Source: Lamellibrachia satsuma
Taxonomy: Eukaryota > Annelida > Polychaeta > Sabellida > Siboglinidae
Assembly (NCBI GenBank): GCA_033239005.1
Contig: BSQZ01000011.1
Location: 6,105,001-6,169,000, forward strand
Reading direction: 5' to 3'
DNA: 64,000 bases
Positions 1 through 15,400 of this stretch are shown piece by piece. The position numbers were made by a program, and so were the translations under genes. Every line of letters begins with the position of its first letter. Positions within the stretch are counted from its first letter, which is position 1. The notes under the pieces were generated by a model. That model worked only from the letters and a program-made list of their open reading frames with translations. It searched no databases and was not told where the DNA came from.

Positions 1-89
1 GTTATTCTCTTATATTGACCTGACTGTATAGATGTGACGCGCGCAGTGTAGCAGGGGAACGGTTCTAAGTATCGTATTTTTCTTTACAG

Positions 90-161
90 TATCTGACACA
101 TCGATACAGATTACTGTCCCTCCAACAGTTACCACTACAGAGACACTGCCGAATGCTACGG
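90..161 (+). CDS. Exon: short Thr-rich linker
   Basis: First visible exon of the receptor gene, preceded by TTTCTTTACAG and followed by GTAAGT, phase 1 on both sides. It encodes about 24 residues rich in Thr, Pro and Val (…VPPTVTTTETLPNAT), typical of an O-glycosylated spacer between extracellular modules. Confidence 0.7.
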
Positions 162-3100
162 GTAAGTGTCAGCCAATTGCAGCTAGGTGACCCTGTATTT
201 TTGTGCTTCGAGGCGTTTCTGAATTGTGGACATTCCTCTGCCATAAACAAACCAGGCTAAAATAGCTAAGTTATGCTAACTATGTCAACATTACTTTGTA
301 GGGGAATGCAGCGTTAGTCCTTGAGCCATTTTTCATTCTTTTTGATATATATGGCACAGTCATATTAATAAAATAATATACCTAGTATGCATATATAATT
401 ATATGCAGCTGATTCAAATAAGGTTGGTAAGCTGGCTCAACTAACACATGGTGTGGGGTAAGTTGAGCCACAATGTAGCTAAGTTGTTGGGTAAATGCTT
501 TATTAGTTCAATTTACGTAAGCCTAATACTTATATTTCATAATAACGCAGCGACTAATATGCCAATCGCAATTAGTGTAACTAACTGTTGATATGTTGTA
601 GCTATTTGATGTCCCAATTTTTCGGAAAAATACATTCCATGATATATTTTTGGGCATATAACACTTAATTCTTTAACCGCTGCTCAACTAACCATCCCTT
701 GCCCTTTGGGTGGCTCAACTAACCCTCCCTTGCCCTTTGGGTAGCTCAACTAACCATCCCTTGCCCTTTGGGTGGCTCAACTAACCCTCCCTTGCCCTTT
801 GGGTAGCTCAACTAACCATCCCTTGCCCTTTGGGTGGCTCAACTAGCCCCGTTTCGACAATTAAATTTGTTTCTCATTAATGCGCGAAGTGATGTAAATA
901 ATCTTCTTCCCTGTGCATAGTTAAACCAGTTGTAAGTGCACAGACAATACAGTCGGGTCACATGTGTTAAAAGCTTAAACACCAGCATACATTAATCACA
1001 ATCGCCAAAAGTTTCGAAAACCACCAAAAAACATACTTTTAGCTCATATTTTCTGAATGCTGTGACAAATGGCCCTATACTGTTTTTAATATATATAAAT
1101 GATTTGGAGGATGACATATCTAGCAAAGTACTCAAATTTGCAGATGACACAAAGGTATTCAGAAAGGTTACTAATGATACAGATAAACAAAGTTTACAGG
1201 ATGATCTAGAAAAATTAGTTAAATGGTCAGAAAAATGGCAAATGTTATTCAATTTTGGGAAGTGTAAATGTATACACATAGGACATGGAAATATGGATGA
1301 GGAATATAAAATGGGGGATGCTGTACTAGGTAGAACCACACAAGAAAAGGATTTAGGAGTAATATTTAATGCTGACATGAAAGTTTCAGAGCAATGTGGG
1401 ATTGCTGCTTCGAAAGGAAATCAAATTCTAGGCCTAATTAGGAGAACTATCACGTATAAGGAGAAACATCTAATTGTACCCCTGTACAAAGCAATAGTTA
1501 GACCACATTTGGAATATTGTATTCAAGCATGGAGGCCATATCGTAAAAAAGACATAGATAAGCTAGAAAGAATACAACGAAGAGCAACTAAGATGATTCC
1601 AGAATTAAGAGACCTTAGTTACGAAAGTCGCTTATTACAATGTGGTTTGACAACACTAGAGACCAGGAGACTAAGAGGAGACCAAATAGAAGTGTTTAAA
1701 ATAGTGAACGGTTATGAGGATGTTGATAGGAATATGTTCTTCAAACTTAAAGAAGGCAGTAGAACCAGAGGACACAAAGCAGCATTAGTTAAGGAGCAGT
1801 GTAGGTTGGACATGAGAAAGTACTCATTCTCACAGAGGGTGATAAATGAATGGAACAAACTGCCAAACGATTGTGTTAATGCTAGTAGTGTGAATATGTT
1901 TAAAAATAGAATTGACAGATATCTGATAAGGGCGGGCTACACATAGATGTGAAAATTGTTGGACTCTCGATAAGCCAATGGCTTCCTTGTCCACTTGCCA
2001 TCTGGAACTTGTTCGAGATGGCAATCTTGTTAAATCTTGTTAAATCTTGTTATACGTCAGTCGTGTTCTAATAACAGTCAATGGGTGGTACCATGTAAAT
2101 CTCGCTGCTGTTGATTCCTGGGAAACATGGGTGGCTCAACTAACCCAGTGCTTCAACTAACGCTGCCTTCCCTTATTATCCTACACCGTACATGTGTTGT
2201 AATATTATACACATTTGGCGTATATACAAATTAACAATGTTTTGTTATATAAAAACAAATGTATATTTAGAACGAATCAAAGAATGGGGATTCTCAGTGT
2301 AGTGAAATAGATGCCCCACCTAACGAATGTCCCAGTCATTGAGTAAGTCATGCCAGTTCCAGATACATTCATTACGTTACAAATCAAGTTAATATGTACC
2401 TGCGATTAATTTTCAGACGCAGTGTTCTTCTGCAGTTTCGAGGGCAACGACACATGTGGCGTGACAGTAGAACAAGGCGACGTGTTTTGGTTGCGAAGAA
2501 ATGGCCCCACCCCATCGCTTGAAACCGGTCCGACGGCAGCGCACTCTGGCGAATACTACATGTACTGCGAAGCTAGCGACAAGAAACCACACTCTCTTGC
2601 CCGGTAATGATAATAAACTCACCCGTCTGGTGCTATAATTTATTCATATAGTGATTTATTATATCATATCGCTTCTGCAATGTCTGTCCGTGTGTGTTGC
2701 TTAATTCAAAGTTTCTTGTATTGCCGTAAAATGTGTTTATAATGATCGTACATGTGTAGTTTGTAGTTTTCTTTTGAATCTTGAACCTTGTCTTACATAA
2801 GCTATTTGTTATCCAGGTTGACAGAAGTCTTGTTGATCATTCGTAAATTAAAGCTTTGTAACAGAAATATGTAGATAAATATTATATTATTATTATATTA
2901 CAACAAATGTTAAGGGTTAAAGGTTTTGTTTTAATTAATTTATATAACCCTTATATAATCGTCACCGCAATACTAGTAGTCGACGTCATTACAGTTTAGT
3001 CGTCATCAACACAGCAGTGTGAAACTTACTGTTTCCTTCTAGTTTTTCGACACCTGTCATCACTCATCGTGGCTATGTGTGCGTGTTGTTCTACTATCAC

Positions 3101-6100
3101 ATGCTTGGCATCAATATGGGTAGTCTGACGCTCTACGTCAACGACTCATTGTTGGGCGTCAGGCCGGCGTGGACATACGCAGGGCATGCCGGGAACGACT
3201 GGCTCAATTTTACTCAAACAATGTATGCTTCTGGAACCATACAGGTGTGTTGAAAATGATTTCTGACATGAAAACCAGTCATATAATCCGGTATCCTTAC
3301 CAATTTGTAGTCGATGTCTTGCACTATATTAAAGGATGTTTGGCGACATTCTTCCGTTTGATTGAGACAAAACTCCTCGGCCACGGTATTAAAAACGACG
3401 CTTCTTACAAAGCCGCCAACTGTTGTGCAACGAAGGCTCACAATCCAGTAATACATATTACTTCCGGTATTGAACTTCCGGGGATTCGCAACAAATCTCA
3501 ATCGCTCCAGTGGCGCCATCTAATGAGTGGAACTGGTAATAATGCACATTGACGTTATTGTGGATATCAGAACTGAGCGGGTAGTTTCTTGGTAGCAATG
3601 TCACGTCAGTTAAATCGTATCACGCTGCCTATTTAATTTTTCTTATATGTGATTGTTTAAAACATGTATTATATACATTAATTGTCACGATCGAACCAAT
3701 ATGGCGGTTTTGCACATCCGGCGAATTCATCGCAGCTAGAGCCAGTCGCCTGAGGACTGTCTCCTCTCCTTGTATTTAGTCAAGTGTTGCATACACGCAG
3801 ATCGCGATTGTCGTTGTGTATTCCTTTACCCATGATGCAATGAGGCAACGTTGGTACATGCAATGTGCTAGACCACGAGTGGGCCATGCCTTCCTTATCG
3901 TTACCCTACATTGATCACGCGTTGATCCAAGCATATAAAAATTATGTTTTCTGTTCCTTGTGCAGTTCACTTTCGAAGCAGCTGTTGGACGCTCCTACGA
4001 GAGCGACATCGCCATCGATACTATCATGATTACGAATGGGCCATGTGAAGGTATACGAATGTATTGCGGAATGCAATTGAGCACCGTTTATTAAATAATT
4101 CGCATTATTTTTGTTAATACTTTCAAAACAATAGCTCAACTGTATTTTGCTGTGACGGTAAGCAAATATTAAGTCAATAAACACACCATAACATAATTAG
4201 TTATAAGTATATAATATTGTTGTCCGTACACTTGGTTTGGTTCTAATACCTTTTACGTTTGTTGCATAATGTTTTGTTCAGCGGTGCGTGTGTTTCTTCC
4301 GGTTTGGAATAATGCAACATTTCCGTAAAAAACAGCTAAATAACTAATAAATTACATCATTTTCAGATGACTTTTTTGAAGATACAACTACACGATCGGT
4401 TTCCACAACGGTTGATGTGACAACTACTCATGAAATAAAAACTGGTGCGATAACAACTGCTGCGATAACGACTGATGGGATAACAGCTGGTGCAGCAACG
4501 ACTGATGCGATAACGACCGGTGCAATAACGACCGGTGCAATAACGACTGGTGCGATAACAAATGGTGCAATAACGACTGCTGGGACAACGACAGATGCGA
4601 CAACAACGCATACTACTACAATCTATCCTGCGACAAGTTGGACAACTGTCGTTTCAGCAACGCCTAAAGGTAATTATGATTACAAGCAACCATATCCCCT
4701 CTCCGGTCTTGAGGACTTGGTAGTTCGTTATTAACTGTCATGACAACAACATTTAAGACATTTCAGGACACATCACATCATCACAGAAATGCTTTGATAC
4801 TTGGTGCTGCCAGTCAATGTCTTGATAGTTGGATAATTGCAACGTACTACTGGCAGTTATAGTAACGTCTGGCTAAGCACAGCCCTTGCATTGCGTAACT
4901 TCGAACACTCGTATACAAGAGAAATGAAGTTACGAACAAAATGTACGTGGTATTTCGCATTGCGTTGTCACATTGAGTTGTGGACAAATGTGCGCAATGC
5001 AATAACTACAAAGGGTACTTCATTCAACGAAAATAACTGGTAATACTGGGGTGAATATCGAAAAAAACATTGTGACGACCCGACTGTAAGGACGTAGATT
5101 AACCCTTGAAACTTTGGCGTGCGAGATACAAAGCGCCTAGGAAGAGTATCATGACATACTACACACATACACGCATACATATACTTGATGCTTATTGCAA
5201 GATTACGTAAATCTATCTACGTAAGTAAATCAAAACATTTGCGATAGTGACAGCAGCTGCTAAGGCAAATGGACCAACAACACAAACGTTGCCGGTGAAA
5301 CTTGAAGAGGCAGCACAGGTAGCATGTAATTGTAATTACTGGTTCACACACATCTATATTTGTTTCCTATTATATAATGTTTGTATGTCTGACTGTCCCG
5401 TCACCAAATACCATTCAACTGCATCTGTTCTCTTACAGTTTCCTGTGAAGACATCGACAACTACCAGCTCTTAAGTCTGCGTGGGAAGAACATGGCGTCC
5501 TTGTGCGGTGTCTACAGGAACCGGAAGACGATGTCGTTAAGCGCATGCGCAAAGGAAGCTTGCGCGGACAACGTGAACACGTTTAACTACAACTTCAACC
5601 AATGCAGACTGGATAACTGTCTGGAAGGAGAGTATATTCTAACATACTCTCTGGGAAGCTATGACGTTTACGTATATGCAGGTGTGTAACTAGGTTTATG
5701 TGTTGATATTGGAACATTAATATAAATGTTACTAACGCACATGTCCTTTCGCATAGTCTAGCCCTTTACAGGTTGATAGACATTGTAGTATAACAAGTTC
5801 TAAGATATAATTTGTGTAGGCAGAAAATAAGTCGCTCATCATAAAACAAAGTTCACATTAAAGGTTCTTAAAATCAATTCGAATTTTTTTGCTAGTCTCA
5901 TTTGAAATTAATTTTACGATAAAACAAACCTACCTAGTAGCCACTGCAACATGCTAGTTGTTTGTGCAACATTTGTTTTCGTTAAATCCACAGACAAACT
6001 ATTAAATTAGTTAATGCTTCTTCAAACATTAACTGAAGTGAAAATCGAAATGCTGAAAATTCACGATTTTCTTCCTTGGTGAAAGTTCGTAACTTTGTCA

Positions 6101-8698
6101 CGTGATCGTCGAGAGTATGAAGGTCACGCCCATGATCAACATTGCCCCACACTGTGTTTACCATTTTGGATATCCACTATTTTGTTCCTTAACATATCTA
6201 ACGACTAAAGTAAATTATTTCGATGATTTAAAAAAAATTGACATTTTCTTGTTAAATTGCGGATGTTACATAAGCTATTCACATACTACACATTTGGACA
6301 CAATTGAACCAGATTTGCGATAGGCTCGATAGGCTAAATCAGTAGAGGAAGCAGTTTTAAAGTGACAACATAATACTGAAGAGTGTATTTTAGACAAGTG
6401 AAACGACGACCTACATATAAGTATTTGCACAACAGATATTATATTACGTGAACAGTTCGATTCGACACTCCGCTGGCTAGGCGCTCGGTGGGTCGACTTG
6501 TAATCATTGTACATTGTGCATTATTATCCGCATCTGCAGACCCGAATCCTTGTGCAAAAGTCTTATGTCAACACGAAGGGAAATGCCTTGTGACGCTGGA
6601 CGCCAAAGGCAAAACGTGCTCTGACGTCACGACGGTTGGCCGATGTTACGTGTGTGTTTGCGCAACCGGATACACTGGACACGACTGCAGTACAGGTAAT
6701 GCATTAGTAAGACAGTTCAGTGTTTTTAATAACCGTATTATTAACCTTGCAACTGAAATGTAGCCCTATTCGACGTAATGTGCACGATCCTAAGTACTTG
6801 GTCTTGCTTACCTGAGAAGTTGGGTTGGTGTTGGAATGAACAGGTCTGCCGGGGGTGGGGTGGGGTGGGGGGGGGGTAAAGTGCCTTGATCAGTCCTATT
6901 GACTGGATATCGCGCTATGTAAGAACGTACCTTTATCTTTTACCATGACTGACTTTTAATCGTTTTGTACTGCACAGTCTTGCAGATACCTGTATTTAAC
7001 CATGTTTGTTATTAGTCATAGACAATTGCGCCAGTAACCCGTGCCAGCATGGCGGCATATGCGCGAACCAAGTCACCGGATACAAGTGCCTCTGCCCCGG
7101 AAGTAGATACGGTCTTCGTTGTGAACAAGGTCAGTCACCTAGCAGCAGCTTAGTAAGTGACGCTACATGATACTATGAATGAACTTTGATATGCCTAGGG
7201 CGCTGTTTGTAGTAATACTGTCGCGACAGGCTACATACATAAGTATGTTGGTGTTACCCATGGCGTGGAGTCTGCCGCGTGGTGTTTGTAGAATGAATAA
7301 CGGGCGAGTTCATATAGCTATTGTTGATGGGATGCGTTCCCAGTGCCACCAGTCGAGGGTCACTAATGACCACTAATCTGCAGTTGGCAGGACATAACCT
7401 GACCTACCACATTAATATGTATCATTGTATTTACTAGGGAATATTTGTTATGTAAATAATGAGTTATACAATAATTGGTGTTGCGGTTAGACAATACTAT
7501 TATCATCTCGGTGGTTTGTGTGGTTGAAATGGCAGCACTTTTATTCCAATCAACGCGAGTAAATCGGTTTTCGTGGCCTTCACAGATACTTCACCTTTCC
7601 TGTATCGGATCGAGTTCACTATCACTGGTCAAGAATACAACGACGAACTGAAAGATCCGGAGAGTGGCAGATTTAAGGAAATATCGAATACAATCAGAAC
7701 AAAGGTATGTAGCATGTACATTGTATAATGCAAAGTAATATAAATTATATCCCATAACGTGAGGATGATTTCGTATTCAAAATATTATGGCAAGTTTTAA
7801 AATACATAAAAGATACATATGTTAGATCTTATTTCAGAAAAAATAGCGTGGTAATTGTATATTTTGCGTTCACGTAACATGACAGTATTTAGACATGTCT
7901 TATGTGGGCTACCACATACAAACACGTACAAATATAAACAAACAACCACATACAGACATACAAACAAGTAAAGCATATACACAAATAGTCATTCAAATAT
8001 GTTACGTCGTGGTACACGACATAGTTACAAGCTGCAAGCTCCTTGTTGGCGCAATTTACACATTTGTTGAAACGGTCTACTTCCAGTTGACTGAAACGTT
8101 TTCGGACAACAGAATATCATTACAAGAGTACGACACCGTATTCTGGTATGTCTGCTAAGGTTACAGTAGTTACGTTCACTCACGTCAGCGTTAATAAAGC
8201 AAATTCACGCACTCGCTCACTCACTCACTCACGCAGTCACGCACGCACTCACTCACTCACTTACTCATGCACTCACTCACTCGCCCAGTCACCCACACAC
8301 GCACTCACTCGCTCATTCACTCACTCACTCACTTACGCACTCAAGCACTCACGCACGCACGCACGCACCCACCCACCCACCCACGTACTCATTTAAACAT
8401 TAACTCATTTGCCAGCTAGAACGTAATTATCTATATTTCGCATTCAACGGGATATAATTTCAATGGGTCAGTTGTATTGCCATGCAGGAAAGGCAGTATA
8501 GGAACGACAGTCACAGTTAGGCTCCGAGACCCATTTGCTGTAAGCGATCTCAGTCGTCTCGTTACCCAGAGCTTATTGTCAGAATCATTCGCCTACAATG
8601 TCAACAACTCCATTTCTGTCACGACACAAGGTAAGCTGTGTGTAGCGCATGTCAACCCGTTCAACACACACACACGCGCGCGCGCGCACACACACACA

Positions 8699-8797
<99 letters not shown>

Positions 8798-9361
8798 TGT
8801 TTGCACATACACATACACACACACCTACACACACCTACATATGGTGGTATCCTTTGATTTATAATGACATTAGTCTATATTTTATATATAAGTATGTTTA
8901 CTCGTACTATTATGTATATGAACGAGCTATGAAAATGAGAGTAAGAAAGTTCTATATTACACGAGCTATATGTTTATACTATGGGTACCGAGTGTTATTA
9001 TGAAGCGTATATCATATGTGTTAATGGTGTTACACAGCTACCCTGTTCGGGTGCGACTTCGAGTCAGAAGACATTTGTGGGATGCGGCAAGACGGGGTGG
9101 CCACGTTACGGAACGACTTCCAGTGGACGAGACACTCCGGCCAGACCCCTACGGCCAACACTGGACCCTGGTTCGCTGTCAGCGGTGATCACTACGTGTA
9201 TATCGAGTCCAGCCAGCCTCGGTCCCCCGGCGACCAAGCGTTGTGAGTGTCTGAATTAGCGTAGTCACAAGCAGTGTAATTCCAAAAGAATGCAACATTA
9301 TTTTATTCAGTTTTGATAATATACAATGAAATGCTGAATACATGACACACACGCACGCACA

Positions 9362-9405
<44 letters not shown>

Positions 9406-12400
9406 TACACACATAGCAATGTTGTGTAGTTATAATAACGCACATAGACATACTATCAACCGCATGCATCCTTGTGAAATGCGACAAGAATTGTGCGTTA
9501 AAACAAACAAGAAAAAACGACGCATTGAACGAACGAACGAAGAAGTAAATCAATGTGGTTGCTTCAAGAGCTGTCGTTGTTGTTTTACAGACTAGTGACC
9601 GCGGAGATGTCGTTCCGTGGTTCGCTGTGCCTCACCTTCCGCTATCATATTCACGGCTCAGATACAGGCCACCTGACTGTTCTCGTAAGACGTGGAGAAG
9701 ACACGTCCGTCGTGTTCCTGGAGGGTCTGTACGACTACGACAGCTGGCAGACGGCGCGTGTAATGTTGGCTTCCAACGGCTCATTTCAGGTAAACATATT
9801 AATGCATAAGCAATACAGGGTAATAAAATTACAGGTGGAATTGTTTGATCCTTGATCCTTTTGGCGGATAAGGATATCACATATCCGCGTGAAACAATAA
9901 CAATTAAGAACACGCACACATTCATACACACGTGCTCGCACACACAAATACACCCGCACACACATACGCAGAACGCACGCACTCATTAAATTTCACATAC
10001 GTATATGGTCGTCTTAAAAGCAGACATTTGCACATACAAATATGGCCACTAATTACGTGATCGTATTGCGATTATAGCTGGTTTTCCAAGCGACCATCGG
10101 CGCCGCAGACTACGGAGACATCGCCATCGATGATGTCCGGGTGAACATCGATACGACACAATGCCAAGGTAACATGCAAATACTGAATTATCTCTCACAA
10201 CGATAAAAAAACAGAAGATATTATTAGTGTCTATGTTAATAGCAACTAAAAGGGGAATCATTCGAAACAACAAAATCATTCTAGTTAAACAATCAGATAT
10301 ATTTCATATTATGCCTGCTTATTCTTAATGTTAAATAAATAGTGACTAAATCATCAACGTACGATGTTGTCCTACCATAGTTGCTGAAAAATTTAGTTAC
10401 GAAATGCATGAGTCTATTGGGAATGAAAGGCCCAAATGTTCAAGCTATTGGCACATTATTTCCACTAATGGTGGAATAATGTGTTTGTATACGATGCCTT
10501 GCGGGCAAACATTACTACTGATTATGAGGAGTATCCGAATTATCGCTCGTAGCAAAGTCGACTCACCACCATGTGGCGCCATCTTCTCTCGGAAGGTCGA
10601 CTATCTCGTGTCGCCACTCTTATCTATCTTATCTATCATATTTATCATATCTATCATATCTATCATATCTATCATATCTATCATCTCTATCATATCAGAG
10701 CCGTTGTGATCAGATCAACATGTTCCCCGTCCACGCCTTACAGTCGTCTGTCCGTGTGGCTCTTGTTCTTCCTCTGCCTCGTCATTTCCTCCAATATTTC
10801 CCTCCACCATTCCCTCCACAGTTTCCTCTACCATTCCCTCCACAATTCCCTCCACCATTCTTACACCATTCCCTCCACTATTCTTTCTACCATCCCCTCC
10901 ACAATTCCCTCCACTATTCCCTACACCATTCCTCCACTATTCCCTCTACCATTCCCTCCACCATTCCCTACAAAATTCCCTCCACTATTCCCTCCACCAT
11001 TCCCTATACCATTCCCTCCACAATTCCCTACACTATTCCCTACACCATTCCCTCCACAATTCCCTCCACTATTTCCTCCCCGCTGAATCCCTTATTGTCT
11101 GATTAAGTGACGGAACAATGTTAGTTTGTATTTTAAATTAAAATTTAAATTTTATTGAAGAGTTGCTTTGTATTACAGCCATCACGAGTCCGTCTATATT
11201 CGTGACACTCCGTCTAACGTATGCGTGGTACTATCCTTAGACAGGAATATGTCCAGTCGCTGTTGACGTCTTTAAGAAATCGGTAATGTTTCCGGACCAT
11301 ACATAAATGTAGACCATATGTAGCATTAATCTTGTTCTTTACCAGACATTTCAGTTTTCCAGTGAGCGTTTTTAATATGTTGAAGTCAACTGATGGTGCA
11401 ATAATAAACGACGTTCTTTATTCTCGACAGTCCGGCCAGGTCGTTGTGATCCATTTTCTTTGGTTATTCGCGCTGACCAGTGCCTCCTCGCTGCTTGGAG
11501 TAGCTCCTGCATGGCGCAGGGATCAGGAAACCCGCTGACCAACGGGAATTATTTCGACTTCTTTGAAATGATGACACTGAATGGAGTACGACGTTACGTC
11601 GACGGGGTAATCTTGCAGAAGGCCTACAATGGTTTAGACGGGTACACGGATAGCTGTTTCGGTAATGGTGAGTCTACATATGTATCCAATCAGCAAATGT
11701 AGACAGTCAGCTCAACTATGTATTTTAGTCAGCATTTCAAAATAATTAGGAACATTCAACTAGTTTCCCTAATTAAAATTTGACGGCTTTCAGGTTATAA
11801 AAAATCCGGCTTTTGTTTTTGTGAAAAACTCATTTCTGTGTTTCATCATCAAAGTGTAAATTGAGTCTTCATATTGGAATATTTAAGAATACAACATTAT
11901 AGCGATTGATAACAAAGGTTATTTTGGCAGATTTCAGCTTTGAAATTTCGCCCATTCAGATATGTTGACCTGATTAGCGTTTATCTCATGTCGTCATGAC
12001 ATCTTTCTTGTGTTACATGTTTCTGTGTATAAGGCAGCATGAAAATCGCGGAGTTATATTATATTAATGTTTAATGTAATATAATAAATTGGAATAGTAA
12101 TGCGAATGGTTGTCATTGATGTAATTGTTGTCATGTGCAAAATTACCAATTCATACACAGCTTTTTTTCGTCACTAGTGACGCTGCTACGCCTAGCGGAC
12201 GGGCCAGATGCAACTTCCGGTCGCGTGGAAGTCCAGCGGCGGGGTGTCTGGGGCACGATCTGTGATGACGACTTCGATGACGTCGACGCTGACGTCATCT
12301 GCAAGCAACTGGGGTTCTCAGGAGGAGCAGCGAGAAGAAGTGCCTATTTTGGGCCTGGGAACGGGAAGATAATGCTCAGCGGTCTACACTGTTCAGGAGA

Positions 12401-15400
12401 CGAGCCGAACGTGCTGGCGTGTCCCCGGTCTAGAGTGCTCGATTCGTGGTGCGACCATTCCCAAGATGCTTCGGTGATCTGTAGGCAAGGTATGTGCCGC
12501 TTGCCAAAGAGTGAAGTTGTCCACATGTGTGCACGCACACACACTGACGCACGCACTAACAGTCACACGCACACCAGCATATGATAAAATTAGCACGCAC
12601 TCACGCAAGCACGAACACATACTGATCGTCTTCTGATTCATATGTTGTAACCCCCATTTTTGTCTACCCACAACGAAGCTATATCAAAACCCATTAAAAT
12701 AAACCAGGGAGAGTTGTGCTTGTTTAAAGACATGGACACTGATGAAACGCTACCGGGAACCCTTTTCATCCCATTCCTAGTGACCTTCACTACGGTGACA
12801 CTAATGGTAATGACACCGTTACAAATAGACTTTGTTGATAAGGACACTAGTAGCAGATGATTACGTCAACAACATCATATATATGTATCAACAGCGTTCG
12901 GCGCTTTTAAAACTTATTTGGTGATATTTTATGTAATGCCCCAATTCTCTATTTATCGCCTGTATTTTGTCAACAGAGGCCGTGGGAGTTACGGAACTTC
13001 TGGGCTCAGACACAATCGGCCGACCAAAGAAGGACACGACCGAATCGACGGTGCTCATCCCCAGCGTCACGGAGACCGTCCAGCGGTCCGGGTGGCTGGT
13101 GCAATGGAGCGCCTTCTTCTTGTTCCCTGACGTCACGTTGTACCTGCTCGTGATGAGGCTGGCTGACGGGCAGCAGACAACAGATGCGTTCACCCTCATC
13201 GGCAGGACCAAGGTGACGTTCAGCGTCTGTTCGTTTCACTGTGGCTATATTTGTTGGTAGCAAGTATGTTCATGCATGTATGGTTATGTATGTTGATAGC
13301 ATTACAGTGACGTGTGTTCACGAGCGGTCTTGCCCTGTTTTCATGATAATACAGTGTAGTGAGAATATTGAAGTATCGTATATTAGATATACACGAATAT
13401 ATGTATACATTTATTTGTATCAAAGTTGTTACCATTTCTACGCCGAGCAGGTGAATACATTGAAGAAAGGACATATTGCTTGGAATCTCACCGAGACGGA
13501 ATACGTAAGAGTGGACCCTGGCGACATAATTGCATTTTACTTCACTGGAGTAAATCCCATTCCATATACGGAGTCCGAGTGCTACTCTCGCAGAGATCAG
13601 CTGCGCTACTTGTCCAGTCCGGAGTCAATGGATGTCGGCCAGACCTACACGTTCGGTGTAGCACCGCTCACCATGAACCCGTGTCGGCGGTATTCCGTGC
13701 AGACTCTAGTCCGTAAGTACATGAGGTTGTTTCCGTACCCACCATGTGGCGCCACTGAGCTCAGCACCAACCTGTTTATGTGGCAAGGTGAAACGTTCCA
13801 CAGAGATAATGCATGCTTAATTTCTCTCGAATTCTTCTGTCATTTCCATTTCTGTCTGTGTACGCTTAGTCAACGTTATGCTAAATTGTATTGTATGCGC
13901 TTTGTTTGTGGTTAGAAGTAACTTGGACCGTTAAGAAGACTTAATCAAAGCAGTGAACGATGCCACCGGGAACTCCTCTCAGGGACACATGCACATATAT
14001 TAATGCCAGTTGCCATTTCAACAGTGTTTTAAAAGGCATATTTATTCACAAACATCAACATAATAATTCATGCATTATTTTGTTTTCCCAGTGCACGATG
14101 AGGAGACCACAACGACGACAACAACGCAGACCCCGATAGTCGCGCCACCTGGTGAGTCACGTGGCTTTCGTAGGACATACTTTTACAACAGCATATTTTT
14201 GGTGACGATTAAATCATTACTTCCACTTAACATAATAAGTTTGTGTGAGATGCACAAGGTAGATAACAAATAATTTGTATGCGAATCAAACTGCGACGAC
14301 GTAGCTATCGTATTTAGCCAGTGCCATGCTACATCATCACAAGGCCGTCCATCCTTTCAGGCGCATTGTTCTACTGCACCTTTGAAACAACAGACACGTG
14401 CACTATGTTGTCATCGACGGCTGAGCAAGTTGACTTTAGATGGATCCGCGCTAGTGGCGCTACACCCGACTTGGGAACGGGACCGGACCAGGCAGCAGTC
14501 GGACATTACTATATATATCTGGAGGCGTCAGGACGAAATCAGTCAGCGACGGCAAGGTATGTCTGTCGTCTAAACGCTCTTTCGCATGGGCGATTAATTG
14601 TCCGGTTGATCGGGCGACACAGTGTCGCCCTACCAATTGGACGCATCGTTTCTCGAAAACAAAACGCGATGTGTCTAAAGGTGTCGCCCGATTAATCGGA
14701 GAACTAATTGCTCGTGTGAACGGGCTTTTAGTAAACATGTTATCACGTTTATATTACACAATAAATGATATACTTTGGAATTACTATAGTGTGGACAAGA
14801 AAAATAAAGTTGAAAAGGGTGGTATATAAGCTGTGTGAGGGTTTTCATGTGCAAAAATGGTAACAAAATACATAATTTTATGCAGTTACACCAATGTAAG
14901 CCGGAGATACGTGTCAAAAGCATTCAGTAAATGGGAAATCTTCTACAATGCACCCTGGCTGAGGATTAGTCTAGTTGGTATGTAGCAGTTACTGCACATA
15001 TCTTACTACAACGTATATACAATGTTGTAACACGTTGGCATTTTTGGGCTATCGCCTGACAGAACAGAGGGGACATGATCTCCTAAAAACATTTTGTTGT
15101 TGTTGTCATTTTCTTTTTTTGTCAATATTAATATATTATTATTATCTGACTGTCGATATGTGTGTTTTATACATATGGATAAATTCTCAAAATGCAATAA
15201 GAACGAACATTTATAACAGGCCCATTGTCTTAGAGTGATAATCTTACGCAGCCGCGATCGAACAATACGACAATTTGGTAGCCGCATGCTCCGCCAACTT
15301 TGTCAACACCCCAACATATTTGGTATCCACGCGTAGCTTCACTTTCGCAGTGCATCATGGTAGTAGTGGTTCTGTAAAATACCTGGTAGATTTGGAGCAT

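Larger units (their letters stand above)
431..2165. mobile_element. Inverted-repeat DNA element in the first visible intron, invaded by a LINE
   Basis: Both ends carry related inverted sequence: TGGGGTAAGTTGAGCCAC near 455-472, and near 2129-2146 a block whose complement is TGGGTTAGTTGAGCCACC. A 31-bp tandem repeat and a 5'-truncated LINE lie inside, so a non-autonomous DNA transposon was later hit by a retrotransposon. Target-site duplications were not resolved. Confidence 0.45.

Noticed and set aside
3169..3552. 127-codon frame
   Set aside because: Out of frame with the MAM exon it overlaps, and it runs into an intron.
5248..5324. Possible extra exon (TAAAKANGPTTQTLPVKLEE)
   Set aside because: It enters in phase 1 but leaves in phase 0 before GTAGCA, which does not fit the phase-1 PAN exon that follows. 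It lies beside a dispersed repeat.
10571..11106. Two ~175-codon plus-strand frames
   Set aside because: They cross TATCA and CATTCCCTCCAC repeats and lie in an intron.
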